DNA of 44,524 nucleotides from Flavobacteriales bacterium (lineage in GTDB: Bacteria; Bacteroidota; Bacteroidia; NS11-12g; UBA955). The translations under genes were made by a program, and so were the position numbers. Positions 8,013-16,144 of the stretch are shown piece after piece (position 1 is the first letter of the stretch; each line of letters opens with the position of its first letter). The notes under the pieces are model-generated. The model had not been told where the DNA came from, ran no database searches, and saw nothing but the letters and a program-made list of their open reading frames with translations. The stretch lies in the NCBI GenBank assembly GCA_002737705.1, contig NSIM01000013.1, positions 1 through 44,524 of the forward strand. Direction: 5' to 3'.

Positions 8013-9545
8013 TCACTTTGTCACATTCTCCGACTTCAATTGGGAAATTGTGGGTGTGGAAATCATTGTGAGCCCTAAGAAAGTAAACAGACCATTCATA
8101 AGTATCAATTCGTTTCCAATCTTGTAGCCATTAAACATACGTTCTGAAATTAATTTCAATCCCAAAGAAACATGCAGTTTGGCTTCATACCATTCCGGAC
8201 TGCAACAAACGTCTAATGACAATGCCATCAGAGGCGCGATGATACACACTGGCCAAATGTATTTTTCGTTTAATCGTCTTTTGGTTAAAATACCGAAAGA
8301 GAATAATCCCAGCAAGGGGCCATAGGTGATACTGGCAAATTTTAAGATGAAGTCGATTATCAACTTGTCGTTGATGGCTTTAAATAGCAAAACCAAGACA
8401 AAGAACACAAGCGCAAACGAAAAATGAACCGTCAAGCGTGTTTTTTTGTTTTGTTTTTCGCTCCTATTATTATTATTGATCCCAAGAATGTCGATGCAAA
8501 AACAAGATGTGAGTGAAGTGATTGCACCATCTACACTGGGAAATAATGCCGAAATTAGGGCAATGATAAAAATAATTCCGATTGATCCACCAAAGGCAGA
8601 ACCCAATGCAATGGTTGGGAATAAATCGTCTGGCGCAACAACAATCGATTTTGAAGCAGCATAGATATGGAGGATTCCACCCAGAAATAGAAAAAGCAAA
8701 TTCACCAATACCAATACAAATGCAAAACTTAGAATATTTTTTTGCGAATCTCTGATATTTTTTACGCTAATATTTTTTTGCATCATTTCCTGGTCAAGCC
8801 CCGTCATGGCGATCGCAATAAACATGCCCCCAATGATGTGTTTTAGAAAAAAGGAGGGTGCTTTAATATCTGTATTAAAAATCTGGGTGTATCCTTTTTG
8901 CTGCATTGATGATAGTGCCCCGCTAAAATCAATACCCATCGACTTTACAATGAAAACAATACAAACCACCAAGCCCAAAAGCATGCCTAAAGTTTGCAAT
9001 GTATCTGTATAAATAATCGTTTTCACGCCCCCTTCAAACGTGTACAATAAAATGAGTAGCAAAATGACACCTGCCGTCAGTTCGAATGGAATTGACAACT
9101 TATCAAAAATAAAAATCTGAAGAATGCCAATGACCAGATACAATCGGGCAGTTGCACCAACCAATCGTGATAGGATAAAAAAAGAAGCCCCCGCCTTGTG
9201 CGCATTCATGCCAAATCGTTTTTCTAAATAGGTGTAAATAGACCTTAGATTCATTTTGTAATACAATGGAATCAATACAAATGCAATCACCAAATACCCC
9301 AAAAAATAACCCAAGACCAACTGAAAATAATAGAAATTGCTATTGCCCACTGCCCCAGGAACACTCACAAAAGTTACACCACTAAGACTGGTACCAATCA
9401 TTCCAAACGCAACCAACATCCAATTGCTGTTCTTATTTCCAATAAAAAAAGAATCGTTATTAGAATTGCGACCCGTAATCCAAGCAACCCCCAATAAAAT
9501 TAGAAAATAGGCAATTACAACTCCAAAAAGTAAGGTTGGTGACAT
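8013..9545 (-). CDS. Sodium:solute symporter (SSS family)
   Basis: The 510-residue membrane protein has about 13 hydrophobic segments and the SSS-family pattern: a conserved start (ITGRNSNNDSFFIGNKNSNW), GTSLSGVTFVSVPG around residues 52-65, and FEGGVKTIIYTDTLQTLGM around 170-188, the sodium/substrate-binding region. It should couple sodium entry to uptake of an organic solute. The substrate (sugar, amino acid or other) cannot be read from the sequence, and no catabolic gene sits beside it. It lies 110 bp downstream of an unrelated large secreted-protein gene on the same strand. Confidence 0.93.
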   Translation of the reverse strand: MSPTLLFGVVIAYFLILLGVAWITGRNSNNDSFFIGNKNSNWMLVAFGMIGTSLSGVTFVSVPGAVGNSNFYYFQLVLGYFLGYLVIAFVLIPLYYKMNLRSIYTYLEKRFGMNAHKAGASFFILSRLVGATARLYLVIGILQIFIFDKLSIPFELTAGVILLLILLYTFEGGVKTIIYTDTLQTLGMLLGLVVCIVFIVKSMGIDFSGALSSMQQKGYTQIFNTDIKAPSFFLKHIIGGMFIAIAMTGLDQEMMQKNISVKNIRDSQKNILSFAFVLVLVNLLFLFLGGILHIYAASKSIVVAPDDLFPTIALGSAFGGSIGIIFIIALISALFPSVDGAITSLTSCFCIDILGINNNNRSEKQNKKTRLTVHFSFALVFFVLVLLFKAINDKLIIDFILKFASITYGPLLGLFSFGILTKRRLNEKYIWPVCIIAPLMALSLDVCCSPEWYEAKLHVSLGLKLISERMFNGYKIGNELILMNGLFTFLGLTMISTPTISQLKSENVTK

Positions 9546-9655
9546 GGTTTAGTGTTTCAAAATTTGAGAATGTAGAGCCGTTGTTTTGGTATGTGGATCC
9601 ACCCCACCGCAATTTGCCTCTGTGATTCTCGAAAATATGGGCTGGGCTGTTCGTC

Positions 9656-12235
9656 TCATTGTCCTATTCTGTTTTTGGGAATACCCAAGATTTTTCGAAT
9701 ACTTTCATCGGTAAACAATTGATCTTCAATGGCTCCCAATGGCAAATAAAACAAGGTATGATTTTTTATTTCCATTTTGCGAAAGGCATCACCACCAAGG
9801 CAGTAAACTGTGCCATCAGAATGTCTTGCTGCAAAAAATAACACACGAGCAGGATCCAATAGCACAGAAAATTCTCGGTTTTTTTGCTGAGACGCAATTG
9901 GCTGAAGAACTTGAATGGCATCGGGCTTTCGAAAACCAACCAATAACTGCGCAATGTCAATGGGAGCGAGTCCCTGGTCCGCAATCACAATATTGAGAGA
10001 CAAAATTGAATCTGAAGGCATAGGCTTGGCCCATGCGAACCTACCTAAACTTCTAATTTTAAAGGCATTTCTGACCAGTCCCTTGGGTGGGAAGCTTGTT
10101 TCCAAAACAGCAGAATACGTTTCGGTCAACAACTTGTTTGTCTGACTCAATTGATAGACATCAAATGCATGATTTTTTTGGTTGTGAATAGAAATGACCT
10201 GGCGTAGTAATTTCTCGAATCGAATTTGCTCTCGCTTTGCAATTTTTACATCCGAAAGATACCGTGTTTTGGGTTGTAATAACTCAATTTCCCATAATCC
10301 TTCACTGCTTCGCAACAACAAAAAATAGCGAAGACCTTTTTGTACAAAATCGATATCCCAAAATTTGTGCATGCGAAAAAAGTTGTCCATAACTTCTTTG
10401 CTTGGCCATGAAGTATTGAATGCCAGGGGATATTCTCGCAAGGGTTTGAGCTCAGGAAAAAGAGATTCTGTTTTATCGAATAGAATCATTTCAAAAACCG
10501 CCTTTTGAGAAGCATTCTTGCCTTGAAACCTTCTCACCCCAATGAGTGCCTTGCCACGCAGCAATGAAAATTGTTCTGGCCCCTTGGCCTTTTCTCCAGC
10601 CCTAGCGACCCTAAACTCCGAAAATTTGTCAATAACTTGTTTAGATTCATCGGGATTTAACAAGTAATTGAATCCCTGGGTATGGAGTCTTTCTTCTAGT
10701 TTGATACCATTGATTGTGGTTTGGGTGATTGCTGTTTTACGTCCGCTGTAAAATTGGGAAAAATCGATCGCTGCGATAGTATCATCAGAAAAATCATAAT
10801 CATAATTGTATTGGTTTACCCATTTACCATTGTCAGCTTGAAACGAGACTTCACTATACTTTCTCGATAAAGTGGTTTTATTTTCGCTTGTAGGGACAAA
10901 AGCATTGGGCTTCCAAGCATAAAATCGAGAAGTTGAACTGGGCAAACCCACGAATCGGATATCAATAAAATAGCCATCTTTTAGTGTGAGCATTTGCTTG
11001 CCATTAAAAGCTTCAATATCAATAACCATCGAAGCAGCCAATACATAATTATGCCCATTGCTATCCAAATTCAAGGGTGGAGAATACGCCATTTGCCGTT
11101 GAATATTGTCCATGATCTTCACACGCAAGCGGTAAGATCCAAAGAAATCCTTGCCATCTGCATATTTCATGCATGCCTTTGGAACCAATATGGCCCATTT
11201 TCCTTCAGCAACGTACAATCGATCTTCTTTATTTGTAGCATAAAATTCATACCAGCCATCACTGTAGTCTCGAATTAATGGCGCTGTGATTGGCACTGGG
11301 AACTGCGCTTTGGTTTGCAGCGATAGAATGGGTTGTGGTATGGCAAAATCATTGACTTTTTCTGCCAATGGATCCGTAAATCCTGTCTCTTCTGCGGGAG
11401 AAACAACCGAAAAATAGCTTGCCAAAAACTGCTTTTCGGAAGCGAGTAAATTGGGGTCTTGGCTTAAATAATGAAGCATCAATGGAGAAATATCCCCCGT
11501 AGTAAATCCATTTCCCTTTGTGGGATTTTGAACTGCTTTATAAAAACCCACTTTCATCACTACATCACCCAAGGCAGTGATATCTCTCTGGGCCATCCAA
11601 CTTGCATTGTCAATTATATTGAGACGTTGTAGCAAGCCCAAACGCTTCAAGGACTCCGGCAAATGATATATTCTGTCGAGGGAGATTCCAAATTCTTGGA
11701 TTGATGGAAATTGCAACGCCACTGCATCTATCGCTACTTGTGCTTCTTTTTCGTTAAATGGGGCGACAAGATTGAGTCTTTTACATGCCTTCCATCCCTT
11801 GAAAAAATCGTATTGGTCTGGAACAACATCAAAAACCAATGTAATGCCAGGTATGAATGCCCAATTTTTATTCATCAACAATGCATCTTCCTTGCCTGAT
11901 GGAATATACAACACCAAACTATGCAGCCATTCGAGCTGGCTTAAATCCTCATCTGAAAGTATTCCATTATACTGCTGAAGAACAACTTCGTCTACATTGT
12001 CAAGCCGACTCAATACGTGTGCTACCCTCGCAATATCAACCTCTGCGGCAACCCTAATACGCTGAACCTGTTGAAATTGGTCAAGCTTATTGGCAATCCA
12101 TTCTAATTCTGCTGGGCTTGTGATCTCAATATTAAGAGAATATCCAGGCACAGAAAATCTGGGTTTTACATACTGATATTGGGCATGGGTATTGGCTGAT
12201 AAAATCAAACAAAAAAGGAGAAAAATCCAAGACAC
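9656..12235 (-). CDS. Large secreted protein of unknown function
   Basis: I do not recognise this family. From a GTG start at 12235 the protein has a clear signal peptide (SWIFLLFCLILSANTHAQ) and about 859 residues in all. Residues 20-260 have a leucine-rich-repeat-like rhythm (LDNVDEVVLQQYNGILSDEDL). A middle segment (about 380-480) resembles beta-sandwich surface domains of Bacteroidota (SYRLRVKIMDN, then SPPLNLDSNGHNYVL). No T9SS sorting domain or catalytic motif is seen at the C-terminus. The frame stays open upstream to an ATG at 12529, but that extension is Pro/Cys/Arg-rich translation of a G-rich repeat and lies before the signal peptide, so I reject it. The GTG start is an inference. 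The protein is probably periplasmic or outer-membrane associated. Confidence 0.7.
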   Translation of the reverse strand: MSWIFLLFCLILSANTHAQYQYVKPRFSVPGYSLNIEITSPAELEWIANKLDQFQQVQRIRVAAEVDIARVAHVLSRLDNVDEVVLQQYNGILSDEDLSQLEWLHSLVLYIPSGKEDALLMNKNWAFIPGITLVFDVVPDQYDFFKGWKACKRLNLVAPFNEKEAQVAIDAVALQFPSIQEFGISLDRIYHLPESLKRLGLLQRLNIIDNASWMAQRDITALGDVVMKVGFYKAVQNPTKGNGFTTGDISPLMLHYLSQDPNLLASEKQFLASYFSVVSPAEETGFTDPLAEKVNDFAIPQPILSLQTKAQFPVPITAPLIRDYSDGWYEFYATNKEDRLYVAEGKWAILVPKACMKYADGKDFFGSYRLRVKIMDNIQRQMAYSPPLNLDSNGHNYVLAASMVIDIEAFNGKQMLTLKDGYFIDIRFVGLPSSTSRFYAWKPNAFVPTSENKTTLSRKYSEVSFQADNGKWVNQYNYDYDFSDDTIAAIDFSQFYSGRKTAITQTTINGIKLEERLHTQGFNYLLNPDESKQVIDKFSEFRVARAGEKAKGPEQFSLLRGKALIGVRRFQGKNASQKAVFEMILFDKTESLFPELKPLREYPLAFNTSWPSKEVMDNFFRMHKFWDIDFVQKGLRYFLLLRSSEGLWEIELLQPKTRYLSDVKIAKREQIRFEKLLRQVISIHNQKNHAFDVYQLSQTNKLLTETYSAVLETSFPPKGLVRNAFKIRSLGRFAWAKPMPSDSILSLNIVIADQGLAPIDIAQLLVGFRKPDAIQVLQPIASQQKNREFSVLLDPARVLFFAARHSDGTVYCLGGDAFRKMEIKNHTLFYLPLGAIEDQLFTDESIRKILGIPKNRIGQ

Positions 12236-12248
12236 CTTTGAAACTATA

Positions 12249-12296
12249 GGGGCCGCATTGGGGGTATGCCTGGTTCCCCACGGAGAAGCCCGGCCC
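12249..12296. repeat. GC-rich nested inverted repeat next to the secreted-protein start
   Basis: Outer arms GGGCCG (12250-12255) and CGGCCC (12291-12296) enclose inner arms TGGGG (12259-12263) and CCCCA (12276-12280). Transcribed from the minus strand, this would fold 14-61 bases before the GTG start of the secreted-protein gene. Confidence 0.5.
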
Positions 12297-12353
12297 AAAA
12301 AACCTTGCCGATTTCTGATTCTGCGAATGCAATTAAAGTGCTTCACGATATAG

Positions 12354-12468
12354 GGTTGGCAGGTTGGCGGCGAGCGGCGAGCGGGATGGCAGGTTGGAGG
12401 GCAGGTTGGAGGGTTGGAGGGTTGGCACATGGCGTGATAAGGTGACAACATGATGGCGAACGGGTTGG
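12354..12468. repeat. Cluster of seven GGTTGG repeats (possible G-quadruplex)
   Basis: GGTTGG occurs at 12354, 12362, 12392, 12404, 12412, 12420 and 12463, with a tandem GGCGAGC pair at about 12369-12382 between them. Paired GGTTGG units are the core of two-tetrad G-quadruplexes. On the minus strand the tract is pyrimidine-rich (CCAACC units) and lies in the presumed leader of the secreted-protein gene. Confidence 0.75.
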
Positions 12469-12499
12469 TGGGGCCATATCTGTCTCGTCCTAAAAAAAG

Positions 12500-12571
12500 T
12501 TTACAGTTTAAGTTGTTTATTCCTAGCATTGGTTTACAGTTGATTCATGGTCTTGAAACTGATTTACAATT
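12500..12571. repeat. Three TTTACAGTT-like repeats at 30-33 bp spacing
   Basis: TTTACAGTT starts at 12500 and 12533, and TTTACAATT starts at 12563. The 33- and 30-bp steps are close to three helical turns. This could be an array of operator sites upstream of the secreted-protein gene, or a local duplication. Confidence 0.5.
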
Positions 12572-12585
12572 GCGTTGGGATTTGC

Positions 12586-13332
12586 CTATTGCCAGGATCT
12601 GATATCACAGAGTGTATGGGTTATTTCGCCTGTATGGGCGTTTACAATTCCCTGGGCAGAAAGGGTATCAATGCGGACATGGCCATGGGCATGTAAAATT
12701 TGGCCATGACCCATGCAAATTCCCACATGCACCACGATTCCATCTGAATTGCTGAAATACACCAAATCGCCACTGGCGATTTGGTTCCACATTTTTTTTA
12801 TGCCCATGGTTGCTTGTTCATGCGCATCTCGGGGCATCGATAATTTTAGCAATTTTCCAACAACCTGAATTAAACCACTGCAATCGATTCCCCAAAAACT
12901 TCTTCCACCCCATAAATAAGGCGTATTGAGAAAAGCCTGGGCTATTTCATGGGGTTTTACTGGAAGCTTTTTTCCAGAATGATAGTGGTATATAGAACCA
13001 AAAATTTCTAATTTCTTCGCATCGGGAATAAGGCTACCTGGGGAAAGCAAAATTTCATCACCCTGTTTTCCTTGCATCCTTGCACCAATTTCATCCACAA
13101 CATTCCATTTAAAGTCTATATAGGGTGTCGCATCTTCCAAATATAGTGCAGGAATCCAACCCGAATAATGGTCTTCGTTACGGCGAACCTGAAACCAATC
13201 GTCTTCTTTGTTTAGCAGCGTACAAGTTTCTCCAAATAGCAAGGAACTTGTCATCTCCGTTTTCGAAGACGCCCCTGCACGCAATGGTGCCCATGATTTT
13301 AAACACAAAAACTGCTGTTTATGGGTTTGCAT
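12586..13332 (-). CDS. NlpC/P60 (C40) cell-wall hydrolase with SH3 domains
   Basis: This is a probable peptidoglycan endopeptidase cutting within stem peptides. The 248 residues have SH3-like segments (about 10-65 and 75-120; CxLLNKEDDWFQVRRNEDHYSGW pattern) followed by an NlpC/P60 domain from about 125. That domain has the catalytic Cys151 in GIDCSGL, His202 in VVHVGI and a third polar residue in LHAHGHVR (His214 or His216). No signal peptide is obvious at the N-terminus (MQTHKQQFLC), as in related Bacteroidota C40 proteins, so the site of action is uncertain; recycling-type or dipeptide-releasing activity is possible. The gene lies 26 bp downstream of the ferredoxin gene and may share its transcript. 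Confidence 0.92.
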   Translation of the reverse strand: MQTHKQQFLCLKSWAPLRAGASSKTEMTSSLLFGETCTLLNKEDDWFQVRRNEDHYSGWIPALYLEDATPYIDFKWNVVDEIGARMQGKQGDEILLSPGSLIPDAKKLEIFGSIYHYHSGKKLPVKPHEIAQAFLNTPYLWGGRSFWGIDCSGLIQVVGKLLKLSMPRDAHEQATMGIKKMWNQIASGDLVYFSNSDGIVVHVGICMGHGQILHAHGHVRIDTLSAQGIVNAHTGEITHTLCDIRSWQ

Positions 13333-13358
13333 TGTTGCGAAGATAAGTTATAGGGCAA

Positions 13359-13706
13359 TCACAAATGCAAACGCGCCTTTCGATCCAATAAAATCGCTTC
13401 GCTTTCTACATGGTCTGGATCTGGAACACAACAATCAACCGGACAAACAGCCGCGCATTGAGGCTCTTCATGAAAACCCATGCATTCTGTACATTTATCG
13501 GGTACAATAAAATAAACCTCTTGGCTCACAGGTGTGAATTTTTGATTGACGTCAACCTGCAAGCCACTTGCCAACAAAAATTCGCCACCAATGTCTGTAC
13601 CATCTGCAATTGCCCATTCAACACCCGCCTCATAAATAGCATTGTTTGGACATTCGGGTTCACAAGCTCCGCAGTTTATACATTCTTCCGTAATGATGAT
13701 TGCCAT
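13359..13706 (-). CDS. fdx: 2[4Fe-4S] ferredoxin
   Basis: This 115-residue electron carrier has two cluster motifs. The first is the classical CxxCxxCxxxCP (Cys9, 12, 15, 19). The second is the expanded form found in Allochromatium-type ferredoxins, Cys72-xx-Cys75-x8-Cys84-xxx-Cys88-Pro. Extra cysteines 92 and 93 follow. The loop between motifs is also long (residues 30-66). Such ferredoxins have very low potentials; the partner here is unknown. The gene has its own promoter and is divergent from the phosphoesterase gene. Confidence 0.93.
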   Translation of the reverse strand: MAIIITEECINCGACEPECPNNAIYEAGVEWAIADGTDIGGEFLLASGLQVDVNQKFTPVSQEVYFIVPDKCTECMGFHEEPQCAAVCPVDCCVPDPDHVESEAILLDRKARLHL

Positions 13707-13716
13707 AATAGTAGTG

Positions 13717-13749
13717 CAAAGTTACAACCCTTTCGTAACTTCGACCCAA
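13717..13749 (-). promoter_or_regulatory. Promoter of the ferredoxin gene
   Basis: On the minus strand, TTG (13749-13747) precedes a perfect TAACTTTG box (13724-13717) by 22 bp. Transcription would start about 5 bases before the ATG at 13706, giving an almost leaderless mRNA. Confidence 0.5.
13719..13741. repeat. Inverted repeat between divergent promoters
   Basis: AAGTTAC (13719-13725) and GTAACTT (13735-13741) form a perfect 7-bp inverted repeat with a 9-bp centre. Each arm is part of an outward-facing TAnnTTTG-like box: TAACTTTG leftward, and TAACTTCG (one mismatch) rightward. Confidence 0.6.
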
Positions 13750-13765
13750 TATTTACCCCCAGAAT

Positions 13766-14269
13766 ATGGAAATTGCCATTTTAAGCGACATACACAATCA
13801 TTCAGAAAATCTAAGCCGCGCACTTCAGTCTATTCAAAATGAAGGCATTTCTACTGTCATTTTTTGCGGTAATTTTTGTTCGCCTGAAGTTTTAGAACAA
13901 ATGGGTTTGTGTTCTCTGAGCATTCATGCAGTGTTTGGCGATCGGGATATTGACCGCGAATCATTGAAAGCCACCGCCAATCGATACAAATCGATCTATT
14001 TGTATGGAGAATACATCGGTAGCGAAGAAAATTCTCTACCCCTAGACGATATTCGATTCGGGGTAAGCCACTATCCTTTTTATGCAAAGGCAATGATCAA
14101 AACAGGTTGGTTTGATGTGGTTTGCTATGGTCATTCACAGAAAGCGCATAGACAAAAATTTGGAATTTCGCTTTTGCTAAATCCAGGATCCATTGCTGGA
14201 ATTGATTCGGAGCCGAGTTATGCTATTTATGAAACGAAGATGCGCAGTTCACGCATTGTTTTGTTTTAA
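13766..14269 (+). CDS. YfcE-type metallophosphoesterase with altered metal ligands
   Basis: The 167-residue protein has the length and fold signatures of the YfcE/MJ0936 calcineurin-like phosphodiesterases: SDIH (residues 7-10), CGNF (about 34-37), FGDRDID (about 57-63), SHYPF (about 97-101), YGHSQ (about 120-124) and LNPGS (about 134-138). The usual motifs are DxH, GDxxx, GNxD, a His, GHTH and NPGS. Here GD has become GN, GN has become GD, and the last His of GHTH is Gln, so three metal-site positions are changed. It may bind different metals, have weak activity, or be a pseudo-enzyme. The rest is well conserved and the gene is not broken. Confidence 0.85.
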   Translation: MEIAILSDIHNHSENLSRALQSIQNEGISTVIFCGNFCSPEVLEQMGLCSLSIHAVFGDRDIDRESLKATANRYKSIYLYGEYIGSEENSLPLDDIRFGVSHYPFYAKAMIKTGWFDVVCYGHSQKAHRQKFGISLLLNPGSIAGIDSEPSYAIYETKMRSSRIVLF

Positions 14270-14295
14270 TTTTTTGCACCCCCAATTTACCATCA

Positions 14296-14312
14296 ATGAC
14301 TTAACAAGTCAT
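14296..14312. terminator. Possible bidirectional terminator between convergent genes
   Basis: ATGACTT and AAGTCAT form a perfect 7-bp stem with an AAC loop between the ends of the phosphoesterase gene and the convergent udk gene. The flanks are AT-rich, but there is no clean T-tract, so termination is uncertain. Confidence 0.3.
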
Positions 14313-14335
14313 GCGCAATTTTAATTTTTAATTGC

Positions 14336-14983
14336 TCAATCCCCGCGCAATTTTTCCAAGACGGTCGGGTGAGCTTGGCTGTAAATTTGTTTTACAATAT
14401 TCTGAATATTGCTATCGGCAGGACCCCTATTTTCAATCACCAGATTGCAGCGGTGCTCATGGGGTAAAATATGGGTATTGAATGCTGGCATTACGTGGTA
14501 TTCCCATTGGTGCAAACTCCGCTTAAGGGGTATTCCCCGCTCTTTTATGTCCCTATCCAAACGGCGATTAAAACACAAGTCTAAATCACAATTGATAAAA
14601 ATCCGATAATCAAGCAACGCATCAATTTCTGGATAGTCTAACACAAATAATCCCTCTACCACCAAAATTGGAGATGGATGAACAACGATTATTTCTTCTG
14701 GCGCATCATAATTCTCAAAATGGTATTTGGGTATTTTAACAGATTTATAGGCAATAAGATCCATCAAATCATTATGGAAACGCTCACTGAACAATGCAGC
14801 GGGTAAATCATAATTGACTTCCCCAAATTCATCACGGCATTGAAATTCTAAGGGCTTATAATAATCATCAAAGCCAACAATTGTAATGTTTTCAGCAAAT
14901 ACTTTGCGCAGGGCATTGACATAATGGGTTTTGCCAGAACCCGACAATCCAATTATCCCGATGACAAATGGCTTAACCTGCAT
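14336..14983 (-). CDS. udk: Uridine kinase
   Basis: This enzyme phosphorylates uridine and cytidine to the monophosphates in pyrimidine salvage. The 215 residues carry the Walker A loop GLSGSGKT (12-19), the substrate segment FDDYYKP (about 38-44), a Walker B-like VVEGLF (about 107-112) and the lid RRLDRDIKERG (about 138-148). Length is normal. The start codon lies one base after the stop of the upstream MORN-type gene, so the two are translationally close and should form an operon. A phosphoribulokinase-like relative is the only serious alternative. Confidence 0.9.
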   Translation of the reverse strand: MQVKPFVIGIIGLSGSGKTHYVNALRKVFAENITIVGFDDYYKPLEFQCRDEFGEVNYDLPAALFSERFHNDLMDLIAYKSVKIPKYHFENYDAPEEIIVVHPSPILVVEGLFVLDYPEIDALLDYRIFINCDLDLCFNRRLDRDIKERGIPLKRSLHQWEYHVMPAFNTHILPHEHRCNLVIENRGPADSNIQNIVKQIYSQAHPTVLEKLRGD

Positions 14984-14984
14984 A

Positions 14985-16133
14985 CTAATTTTTACGTTTG
15001 AAAAATTTCTCTTTCAAGACCTCTCCATTTTCATCATAGACTTGATTTACCAATGGCCTTCCTTGGTTGTCCATGAACAACCATTTTCCAATCATTTCTC
15101 CGTCGCGGTATTTTCCATATCGCTCCTGATAATGACTTACCTGCCCATGAATCCAATACCCTTCACGTTTGCCTTGAACAAACAAACCAGCCGTTTCGGT
15201 AGTCAACACCATGGATTTGCTCTTTTCGTCCCACAGATCAGCCATCGTAAAAAATCGGCCCTCGGGTATACCCGATTGAAATGACGCTAGATGCAGGGTA
15301 TCTCCAAATGCATTGTAATCGACAAAAATTCCATTTTTTGAACCCCGCGTCCAAACACCCTCCGAAATCAATTTACACGTGACGGCATCCCACGTTCTGG
15401 AAATACTGTCGCGCAACCCATGCTTAAAATACATTTCGGTAGCGCGACATCCATTTCGGTGGAATTGGAAAAATTTTCCATTGTAAACTCCCCGCTCATA
15501 CTCTTTAATATACCTTGTGGTACTGTCTTGATAATAGGCTATTACAGCGCCGTCTGGCATGTCATTTACGAAGAATGCAACCTGTTCTAGCGCCCCATTT
15601 TGATAATAAGATAGCGCCGAACCTTCCCTCACTCCAAGGTTATAGTGTTTTGCATATTGCAAAGTCCCGTTCATATAAAACCCTTTCACTTCAGCGTGTA
15701 AACTATCGTCCAAAAAATCACCCATAACCACAACAATTCCTGTCTTTTCGTCTGCGTAACGAAATGCGCCGTTTTTTTTACCCTTGGCCCAAGTTTCTTG
15801 TGCTACCAAAATTCCCTTTTCTGTATATTCGAGATAGAGACCCTGCTTAAGACCCGAGACATACCCTTGTTCGGTATTCATGCGATGGTCTGACCACAAA
15901 GAAATTGCTTTGCCCGTAAATACAATCTCCACACCGAATTTGTCGGTAAAGCTAGCCAGGCCATTGATATACTGAAGAGATTCGGCTTTGATTTTTTTAA
16001 TTGTTTGTTCTGATGATGGTGCCAGGATTGTTTGTTCTATACTCTTCTTAGAAGTTTTTGTTTGCGCAAACACATTTGGTAAAACCCCTAAGAAAAAAAG
16101 GGTAATTAAAGAATTTATTCGTGTCTTCATCAA
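14985..16133 (-). CDS. Secreted MORN/YwqK-type repeat protein
   Basis: The 382-residue protein has a signal peptide (INSLITLFFLGVLPNVFAQ) and then tandem repeats of the MORN/YwqK type from about residue 90 to the end. Each carries a G-x-x-x-G-x-(F/Y)-x-x-(F/Y) pattern, for example SGLKQGLYLEY, KGKKNGAFRY, REGSALSYYQNG and VYNGKFFQFHRNG. Databases call many such proteins antitoxins, after one Bacillus example. No toxin gene lies nearby, so that label is not supported here. A surface or periplasmic beta-rich scaffold is more likely. It precedes udk by one base. Confidence 0.85.
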   Translation of the reverse strand: MMKTRINSLITLFFLGVLPNVFAQTKTSKKSIEQTILAPSSEQTIKKIKAESLQYINGLASFTDKFGVEIVFTGKAISLWSDHRMNTEQGYVSGLKQGLYLEYTEKGILVAQETWAKGKKNGAFRYADEKTGIVVVMGDFLDDSLHAEVKGFYMNGTLQYAKHYNLGVREGSALSYYQNGALEQVAFFVNDMPDGAVIAYYQDSTTRYIKEYERGVYNGKFFQFHRNGCRATEMYFKHGLRDSISRTWDAVTCKLISEGVWTRGSKNGIFVDYNAFGDTLHLASFQSGIPEGRFFTMADLWDEKSKSMVLTTETAGLFVQGKREGYWIHGQVSHYQERYGKYRDGEMIGKWLFMDNQGRPLVNQVYDENGEVLKEKFFKRKN

Positions 16134-16144
16134 AAATGTTTATT

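Larger units (their letters stand above)
12236..12585. other. 350-bp structured, G-rich intergenic leader
   Basis: This spacer lies between the NlpC/P60 stop and the start of the large secreted gene, both on the minus strand. It holds a GC-rich nested inverted repeat (12249-12296), a cluster of GGTTGG repeats (12354-12468) and three TTTACAGTT-like repeats (12500-12571). Its base composition is far richer in G+C than the surrounding genes. No gene is supported in it. Confidence 0.7.

Noticed and set aside
12236-12529. Open N-terminal extension of the large secreted protein back to an ATG at 12529
   Set aside because: Its translation is a Pro/Cys/Arg-rich product of the G-rich repeats and it lies before a clear signal peptide, so the GTG at 12235 is the better start.
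14985-16133. Toxin-antitoxin antitoxin label for the MORN/YwqK-type protein
   Set aside because: It has a signal peptide, and no toxin-like gene adjoins it; the neighbour is uridine kinase.
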